Below, piece after piece: positions 58,193-64,000 of a stretch of DNA of 64,000 nt. Origin of the DNA: Serratia quinivorans (lineage in GTDB: Bacteria; Pseudomonadota; Gammaproteobacteria; Enterobacterales; Enterobacteriaceae). The stretch covers positions 1,674,001-1,738,000 of the forward strand of contig UGYN01000002.1 in NCBI GenBank assembly GCA_900457075.1, written 5' to 3'. A program made the translations under genes and the position numbers. The notes under the pieces were generated by a model. It saw nothing but the letters and a program-made list of their open reading frames with translations, searched no databases and was not told the DNA's origin. The stretch's first letter is position 1, and each line of letters starts with the position of its first letter.

Positions 58193-59761
58193 ATGAAAGC
58201 CAAAGTCCTGCCGCTGTTAATGCTTGCCGCCCTATCCACCGCCACGCTGGCCGCCACTCCACCCAATACGCTGGTGGTGGTGCAATCGCTGGATGACATC
58301 GTCAGCCTCGATCCGGCGGAAGCCAACGAATTATCCAGCATCCAGACCGTGCCAAGCCTGTATCAGCGGCTGGTGCAGGCGGATCGCGACGATCCGGCGA
58401 AGGTGGTGCCGGTGCTGGCGGAAAGCTGGCAGGGCGACGCCGCCGCCAAAACCCTGACGATCAAATTGCGTCCACAGGCAGTATTTGCCTCAGGTAACCC
58501 GCTGACCGCCGATGACGTGATCTTTTCCTACAGCCGCGCGGTGAAGATGAACAAGTCACCGGCATTTATCCTCAACGTGCTCGGCTGGCAGCCGGATAAC
58601 ATCGACGCACAGCTGAAGAAAATCGACGACCATAGCCTGCAACTGAGCTGGACGGCAGACGTCAGCCCAGCGGTGGCGCTGAATATTCTCTCTACGCCAA
58701 TCGCCTCGATCGTCGACGGCAAGGCGGTGCAGGCCAACATCAAAAACGGTGACTACGGCAACGCCTGGCTGAAAATGCACTCCGCCGGTAGCGGGCCGTT
58801 CAAAATGCGCGTCTACCAACCGCATCAGGCAATTGTGCTGGATGCCAACCCGACGTCGCCGGGCAGCAAGCCGCTGCTGAAAAGCATCATCATTAAAAGC
58901 GTGCCAGACTCCGCCACCCGCCGCCTGTTGATCCAGCAGGGCGACGCCGACGTAGCACGCGAACTTGGCCCGGACCAGACCGTGGCGCTGAAAAATCAGC
59001 CGGGCGTGAAGGTGCTGGAAATCCCTTCCGCCGAGCAAAACTATCTGGTGTTCAACACCGGCAATACCGCCAATCCGCTGCTGAAAAATCCGGCCTTCTG
59101 GGAAGCGGCGCGTTATCTGATCGACTATCAGGGCATCACCAAAGATCTGCTGAAGGGCCAGTATTTTGTCCACCAGAGCTTCCTGCCGGTCGGCTTGCCG
59201 GGCGCGCTGAAAGACAATCCGTTCAGCTTCGATCCGGCCAAAGCCAAGGCGATCCTGGCCAAGGCCGGCATCACCAACGCGGCTCTGACGCTGGACGTGG
59301 AAAACAAACCGCCGTTTATCACCATCGCCCAGGCGCTGCAGGCCAGCTTTGCCGAGGGCGGCGTGAAGCTGGAACTGTTGCCGGCGGCTGGCAGTCAGGT
59401 CTATTCGCGGGTGCGCGCCCGTCAGCATCAGGCAGCGATCCGTCTGTGGATCCCGGACTATTTTGACGCCCACTCCAACGCCAGCGCCTTCGTCTATAAC
59501 GACGGCAAGACCAGTACGGTAGCGGGCCTCAACGGCTGGCAGATCCCGCAGCTAAGCCAACAAACATTGGCGGCGGTGGCCGAGGCCGATCCGGCCAAAC
59601 GCACCGCACTCTATACCGCCATGCAGCAGGAACTGCAGCGCAGTTCGCCGTATGTGTTTATCGATCAGGCAAAAACCGAAGTGGTGCTGCGCTATAACGT
59701 CAAAGGCTATCAACAGGGTCTGAACGCCGACATGGTCTACTACGATCGCGTCAGCAAATAA
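58193..59761 (+). CDS. Periplasmic peptide/solute-binding protein (SBP family 5, DppA/OppA-like)
   Basis: 522 residues from MKAKVLPLLMLAALSTATLAA, with AAGGGAAAAC ahead of the ATG. A signal peptide is followed by the SBP_bac_5 fold (DIVSLDPAEANELSSIQTVPSLYQRLVQ; VPVLAESWQGDAAAKTLTIKLRPQAVFASGNPLTADDVIFSY). It captures peptides or similar solutes for an ABC importer; no permease or ATPase gene is nearby, so it must use a distant transporter. It is convergent with the RidA-deacylase genes and may feed D-amino-acid derivatives to them (inference). Confidence 0.85.
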   Translation: MKAKVLPLLMLAALSTATLAATPPNTLVVVQSLDDIVSLDPAEANELSSIQTVPSLYQRLVQADRDDPAKVVPVLAESWQGDAAAKTLTIKLRPQAVFASGNPLTADDVIFSYSRAVKMNKSPAFILNVLGWQPDNIDAQLKKIDDHSLQLSWTADVSPAVALNILSTPIASIVDGKAVQANIKNGDYGNAWLKMHSAGSGPFKMRVYQPHQAIVLDANPTSPGSKPLLKSIIIKSVPDSATRRLLIQQGDADVARELGPDQTVALKNQPGVKVLEIPSAEQNYLVFNTGNTANPLLKNPAFWEAARYLIDYQGITKDLLKGQYFVHQSFLPVGLPGALKDNPFSFDPAKAKAILAKAGITNAALTLDVENKPPFITIAQALQASFAEGGVKLELLPAAGSQVYSRVRARQHQAAIRLWIPDYFDAHSNASAFVYNDGKTSTVAGLNGWQIPQLSQQTLAAVAEADPAKRTALYTAMQQELQRSSPYVFIDQAKTEVVLRYNVKGYQQGLNADMVYYDRVSK

Positions 59762-59767
59762 GAGGCT

Positions 59768-59801
59768 CCCGGCGCAGGGTGACTTAACGCCTTGCGCCGG
59801 G
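59768..59801. terminator. Hairpin between convergent genes
   Basis: CCCGGCGCA...TGCGCCGGG, a strong GC stem with an inner GG/CC extension. No T-run follows on the plus strand. Confidence 0.55.
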
Positions 59802-59813
59802 CCATTCCGGCGT

Positions 59814-60212
59814 TTATCGGGTCATGCGCGCCGCGTTATAGCAGGTGATATCCACTTCAACTTTGCAATCCACCACCAGATCGGCAACCGCACAAATACG
59901 CGCCGGTGGATGAGCAGCAAAAAACTCGCGGAAGACTTTATTGAATGACTGGAAATAACGCGCATCGGTCAGAATGACCTTAACGTGCACCACATCTTCC
60001 AGGCCGTATCCCGCCTCCACCATAATATCCAGACAGTTTTGGATCGCCAGGCGCGACTGCTCGATAATGCCGCCCTCCACCACTTCACCGTCTTTCATCG
60101 GTGTCTGGCCGGAGATATACAGCCAGCCACCGGCTTCTACCGCTCTGGAAAAGGGCAGGTGTTGCCCACCCGTGCCGGTGCCACCATCAATACCGTATCT
60201 TTTGATCGTCAT
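59814..60212 (-). CDS. RidA/YjgF-family protein
   Basis: 132 residues from MTIKRYGIDGGTGTGGQHLPFSRAVEAGGWLYISGQTP, with ACAGGAGC ahead of the ATG. Family features: GGWLYISGQ, EAGYGLEDVVHVKVILTDARYFQSFNKVFREFF, PARICAVADLVVDCKVEVDITCYN. RidA-type proteins hydrolyse reactive imine/enamine intermediates released by PLP enzymes. Here it lies in a D-amino-acid cluster with a deacylase and a PLP-type D-amino-acid enzyme, so imine clean-up fits well. It is 17 nt after the deacylase's restored stop. Confidence 0.88.
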   Translation of the reverse strand: MTIKRYGIDGGTGTGGQHLPFSRAVEAGGWLYISGQTPMKDGEVVEGGIIEQSRLAIQNCLDIMVEAGYGLEDVVHVKVILTDARYFQSFNKVFREFFAAHPPARICAVADLVVDCKVEVDITCYNAARMTR

Positions 60213-60229
60213 GCCTTGCTCCTGTCGAT

Positions 60230-61668
60230 TTATTTGCCCTGGCGGCACAAAAACCGCCCGGCGCGCAGGCCGGTAACGGCCTGATCTTCATAACTCAGTA
60301 CGCCGTTCACCCACACCGCGTCAATCCCGGCGGCGGGTTGCTGGGCTGGCTGAACGTCGCGCTGTCTTTCACTTTCAACGCATCGAACAACACCAGATCG
60401 GCGTAGTAACCCGTCTTAATCAGCCCACGCTGCGGCAGTTGATAGCGCGCCGCGGACATGCCGCTCATTTTGTGCACCGCCACGGTCAGGGGAAATAGTC
60501 CTTCGTCACGGCTGTAATGCCCCAGTACGCGCGGGAAGGCTCCCCACAGGCGCGGATGCGGCATCGGATCGTTCGGCAGGCCATCCGACCCCACCATGGT
60601 CAGCGGATAACTCAACACCCGGCGTACATCCTGCTCGTCCATGTTGTAGTAAATCGCCCCTGCCGGCATCAGCCGCTTGCCGGCCTCATGCAGGCTCATC
60701 GACCAGCCTCCGGCGATGTCGCGCAAAGACTGCCCCGCCATCTCCGGGTGCGTTTCGGACCAGGTGATGACGATATCGAAATCATCGGTGATCTGTTTTA
60801 AATCCAGCGTCGAAGAACTGGCGGAATAAGGGTAGCAGTCGCAGGACACATCCTGTGTCTGGCGCACCTTGTCGAACAGTTTTAAGGTTTCCTGCGTGCG
60901 GCCCCAGTTTTTGGCCCCGGCACATTTATGATGCGAAATCACCACCGGCACGCGGCCGTGGCGGCCAATGCGGAAGGCCTCGTCCATCGCCTCAAGGATA
61001 GGTTCAAACTCCGAGCGCAGGTGAGTGGTGTAAATACCCTGCTCATCCGCCAGCTCTTCCGCCAGGGCCATCACCTCTTCGGTGGGGGCCGAAAACGCCG
61101 AGGCATAGGCCAGACCGGTGCTCAACCCCAACGCGCCCTGTTGCAATGCGCTGCGCAACTGCTCGCGCATGGCAACAATTTCTTCGCTATTGGCCGGGCG
61201 GAACAGGTTATCCATCTGGTTGCTGCGCAAGGTGGTATGCCCGATCAGCGTCGCCACATTCACCGCGGGTGTTACGGTTTCCACCTGCTGACGGTATGCG
61301 GCAATCGTCGGGTAAACGAAATGTTCTTTCTCACCCAGCAGGTTCATCGGGTCCGGCACCTGGGTTCTGATCGTCGCACCGGCCGCGCTGATACCACAGT
61401 TACCGACAATCACCGTGGTCACGCCCTGTGAAATCTTCGGCAGCATTTCAGGCATGCGGATCACGTTGGTATCATCATGGGTATGCACGTCGATAAAACC
61501 TGGCGACAATACCCGTTCGTGCCCCTCAATCACCACCTCGGCGTCGGCCTCGATGGCAGGCGCAATCGCCGCAATGCGATCGTTTTTGACCGCCACATCC
61601 GCCCGGTACTGTGGCCCACCGCTGCCGTCGATCACCGTGACATTTTTAAACAGATACTGATACCGCAT
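60230..61668 (-). pseudogene. N-acyl-D-amino-acid deacylase, frameshift near the C terminus
   Basis: The main frame gives 453 residues of a D-aminoacylase: DVHTHDD (metal His), VGNCGISAAG (bridging Cys), THLRSEFEP, ISHHKCAG and GSDGLPNDPMPHPRLWG are all present. It stops early after DSATFSQPSNPPPGLTRCG. The other frame holds the family's normal end, QPAAGIDAVWVNGVLSYEDQAVTGLRAGRF, to a stop at 60230. One added base in the GCTGG-repeat region near 60338-60350 restores about 479 residues, the usual length. The catalytic part is complete, so some function is possible. It frees D-amino acids from N-acyl forms. Confidence 0.85.
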
Positions 61669-61706
61669 GAATCATTATCCTTCCGTTATTGTCTGTGAGA
61701 TCCGGC

Positions 61707-62570
61707 TCAGTCACCCAATGGTTGCCGATCGGCCCCTCCGCGATGGCTGTCCAGCGCCAGCTTGATGCGGCGTAGCCGATCTCTGGACTGGCGTTTATTT
61801 GCCATGGCCAGCGCCGTCGCCAGCACGTCCACCATCGCCAGCATGGCGTAGCGCGAGCTGCTGGGTTTGTAGATGTAATCATTTTCCTGCACCACCAACG
61901 CCAACAGCACGTCAGCCTGCGCCGCCAGTGGCGTTCCGGCGGGAGCAATCACCACCACTTTGGCCCCGTACTGGCGGGCAATGGCGGCACTTTCCACCAC
62001 TTCCTGCGTGTAGCCGCCCAGTGACAGCGCCACCACCACATCCTGCCGGCTCACCACCGCCGCCATCATGCGCACCAGCAAGCCATCACTTTGTGCCGTC
62101 ACCGGCAACCCCAGACGAAACAGCCGATGCTGGATCTCTGCTGCGCAGAGGGTCGAGCCGCCGCCCATACCCATCGCCACAATTTGTCGTGCACCACTGA
62201 GTAACTCCACCGCCTTGGCCAGCGCTGCGTCATCGAGGCTCCGCCGATTTATATTCAGGACATTGATGATGCTTTCATAAATCCCCTGAATTCCTTCGAG
62301 GTCCGGCTCTTCGTGAATAAAGCGTTGCCCCACCGCCAGCGACTGCGCCAGCTTGACCTTAAGGTCACGCACGTCCCGGCAGCCCAGCGCTTTGGCGAAA
62401 CGAGTGATCGAAGCCTGGCTAACGTTAGCCTGCCGGGCCAATTCGGCAATCGGCAGGGCAGTCACCGCCTCCGCATCATCCAGAATGAATTGTGCGATGC
62501 GTTTTTCGGCGCTGCTCAGCTCGATAAAACGCTCCGTAATGCGCGAGATAATGTCGATTTCAACACCCAT
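61707..62570 (-). CDS. MurR/RpiR-family regulator of the D-amino-acid cluster
   Basis: 287 residues. The N-terminal HTH_6 domain (RFIELSSAEKRIAQFILDDAEAVTALPIAELARQANVSQASITRFAKALGCRDVRDLKVKLAQ) is followed by a SIS sugar-phosphate-type domain (about 125-260; GARQIVAMGMGGGSTLCAAEIQHRLFRLGLPVTAQSDGLL). It lies 38 nt upstream of the deacylase and is divergent from the D-threonine-aldolase-like gene, so it probably controls both directions. Confidence 0.87.
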   Translation of the reverse strand: MGVEIDIISRITERFIELSSAEKRIAQFILDDAEAVTALPIAELARQANVSQASITRFAKALGCRDVRDLKVKLAQSLAVGQRFIHEEPDLEGIQGIYESIINVLNINRRSLDDAALAKAVELLSGARQIVAMGMGGGSTLCAAEIQHRLFRLGLPVTAQSDGLLVRMMAAVVSRQDVVVALSLGGYTQEVVESAAIARQYGAKVVVIAPAGTPLAAQADVLLALVVQENDYIYKPSSSRYAMLAMVDVLATALAMANKRQSRDRLRRIKLALDSHRGGADRQPLGD

Positions 62571-62763
62571 CGCCTGACCTCATAGTGGTTAAATTTTGTC
62601 ATTTACAATGCAAGAAAACAGTGGAAGACTACACAAAAAACAGTTCTAAAAATGATACTTTGTACCCAACTCAAGATAATAAATATTTAAAAATCATTTA
62701 AATCAATAATTTTAGTCACGATACTCATTTTAAAAAAAGATAGAGCACCTAAAGGATAATGTT

Positions 62764-64000
62764 ATGAAATACCAAACAGATTTCACCGTTACCCACAAAG
62801 CCGCCGTGATGCACAGCACCCCGAACGGCCCGGCGAACCTGCTCAATGAAGATGTCTGCCTGCCGGCTGCCGCCATCAAGCGCAGCAGCCTGGAAAATAA
62901 TATTGCCTGGATGCAAAACTATGCCGATGCGCGCGGCGTCTCTTTAGCCCCGCACGGTAAAACCACCATGACGCCGTGGATTTTCCAGCGTCAGGTAGCG
63001 CAGGGTGCCTGGGCAATTGGCGTCGGCTCCGCCTGGCAGGCCAAGGTGGCCATGGAAGCCGGCGTGCCTCGGGTGCTGATGGCAAACCAACTGGTCGGCA
63101 AGGCCAATATGCAACTGATCGCCGAACTCAAGGCGCAGCATCCCGCTAGCGGTTTCTTTTGCTGTATCGACAGCCTGAGCAATGCGCAAACCCTCGCGGC
63201 ATTTTTCAGCCAGCGCGGGCAAACGCTGGATGTGTTGGTGGAATTGGGCGTCCCCGGCGGGCGCTGCGGTTGCCGCAGCGTGGCGCAGGCAGAACGGCTG
63301 GCGCAGGAGATAGCCGCACTGCCGGGTTTGCGTCTGCAAGGTATCGAACTGTATGAAGGCGTGATGCACGGCGACGACGCCCAGAGCAAAATCGAACAAT
63401 TCCTGCGTGAAGCCGCCGGTCTGCTGCGCAGGCTACACCAGCAAGGCTTGTTGAACGCTGAACAAGCGATCCTGACCGGTGCCGGTTCCTCCTGGTATGA
63501 CGTGGTTTGCAACATCTGGAGTGAAGAGGCGCTGCCGGCAAACTGTCGCGTAGTGATCCGCCCCGGCTGCTACATCACCCACGACCAGGGAATTTACCAG
63601 GACGCGCAAAATGCGGTGCTGGCCCGTGACAGCTACGCCTGCGATTTGGCGGGTGAATTAATCTCGGCATTGGAACTGGTGGCGCTGGTGCAGTCGGTGC
63701 CTGAGCCGGGCCGGGTTATCGTCAACTTCGGCAAACGAGATGCCGCCTTCGACGCCGGCCTGCCGCAACCAGTCGCCCATTACCGCAATGGGGTCCGCCA
63801 GCAGAGCGACACACAGCACCTGATTACCCATGGCATCATGGATCAGCATGCCATGTTAAGCTGCCCGGCAGAGTTCCCGGTGCAGGTCGGTGATATTCTG
63901 GTGTTCGCCACTTCTCACCCGTGCCTGACCTTTGATAAATGGAAAACGCTGTTTTTGATTGACGATAATTACAACGTTATAGAAACCATTGAGACGTTTT
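62764..64000 (+). CDS. D-threonine aldolase / D-serine dehydratase-like PLP enzyme (3' end outside window)
   Basis: 412 codons are visible from ATG 62764 to the window edge. The alanine-racemase-like N-terminal barrel has the PLP Lys in SLAPHGKTTMTPWIFQRQ. The C-terminal metal-binding domain has the His/Cys pair in ATSHPCLTFDKW, as in DSD1-type enzymes. It should cleave or deaminate a D-amino acid, the product of the neighbouring deacylase. About 190 bp separate it from the divergent rpiR-type gene. Confidence 0.88.
   Translation, partial: MKYQTDFTVTHKAAVMHSTPNGPANLLNEDVCLPAAAIKRSSLENNIAWMQNYADARGVSLAPHGKTTMTPWIFQRQVAQGAWAIGVGSAWQAKVAMEAGVPRVLMANQLVGKANMQLIAELKAQHPASGFFCCIDSLSNAQTLAAFFSQRGQTLDVLVELGVPGGRCGCRSVAQAERLAQEIAALPGLRLQGIELYEGVMHGDDAQSKIEQFLREAAGLLRRLHQQGLLNAEQAILTGAGSSWYDVVCNIWSEEALPANCRVVIRPGCYITHDQGIYQDAQNAVLARDSYACDLAGELISALELVALVQSVPEPGRVIVNFGKRDAAFDAGLPQPVAHYRNGVRQQSDTQHLITHGIMDQHAMLSCPAEFPVQVGDILVFATSHPCLTFDKWKTLFLIDDNYNVIETIETF

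Overview
The window is a chromosomal segment of an enterobacterium, most likely Serratia or a close member of the Yersiniaceae. The evidence is GC-rich coding sequence, an E. coli-like core block (lptG-lptF / pepA-holC-valS / yjgM / miaE-rraB / argI), and orthologues of ldtB, yncE, btsT-yjiX-yjiA and ascGFB. Species assignment is inference from gene content and order only.

Layout. 1-2.5 kb: a TonB-dependent receptor (cut by the window edge) with its own tonB-like and exbD genes, but no exbB. 2.8-7.1 kb: an Rpn-family nuclease, ldtB, and two AraC-family regulators. 7.1-14 kb: a six-gene acetoacetate/3-hydroxybutyrate operon (scoA-scoB-thiolase-hydroxyacyl-CoA dehydrogenase-permease-bdh) with a divergent LysR regulator. 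14-16.4 kb: Fur-box-preceded yncE, a HigBA-like toxin-antitoxin pair with two palindromic operators, and a small secreted protein. 16.5-18.7 kb: a PuuA-like glutamylpolyamine synthetase followed by a half-length, degenerate OtsA homologue. 18.7-24.4 kb: btsT-yjiX-yjiA behind an apparent BtsR box, then an MFS exporter with a divergent AraC regulator. 24.4-28.6 kb: the ascG/ascFB beta-glucoside module with its operators.

28.6-44.1 kb is an AT-richer accessory island ending at the 3' side of a tRNA-Leu(CAA) gene, the leuX site used by P4-type elements. It holds a strongly structured leader with an Ash/Icd-like ORF, a ScoMcrA-like HNH restriction enzyme, an unknown gene with a Cys/His cluster, a DUF262-DUF1524 protein, a type I restriction-modification operon whose hsdS is interrupted at an A9 homopolymer, an orphan hipB with two mirror-image operators, a beta-carbonic anhydrase, a Fic protein preceded by four 70-bp tandem repeats, and the tail of an IS3-family transposase. 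No integrase is visible. Together these form a layered defence island: modified-DNA restriction, type I restriction, and toxin-like genes.

44.1-64 kb returns to core genes: LPS export, aminopeptidase A, polymerase chi subunit, ValRS, YjgM, a frameshifted acyltransferase, a GMC oxidoreductase, MiaE, RraB, and ArgI behind paired ARG boxes. The right end is a D-amino-acid catabolic cluster: peptide-binding protein, RidA-like protein, N-acyl-D-amino-acid deacylase (frameshifted near its end), RpiR regulator, and a D-threonine-aldolase/D-serine-dehydratase-like enzyme running off the window.

Three genes (hsdS, acyltransferase, deacylase) carry single-nucleotide frameshifts. The first two lie exactly at homopolymers, so phase variation and sequencing error both need consideration.
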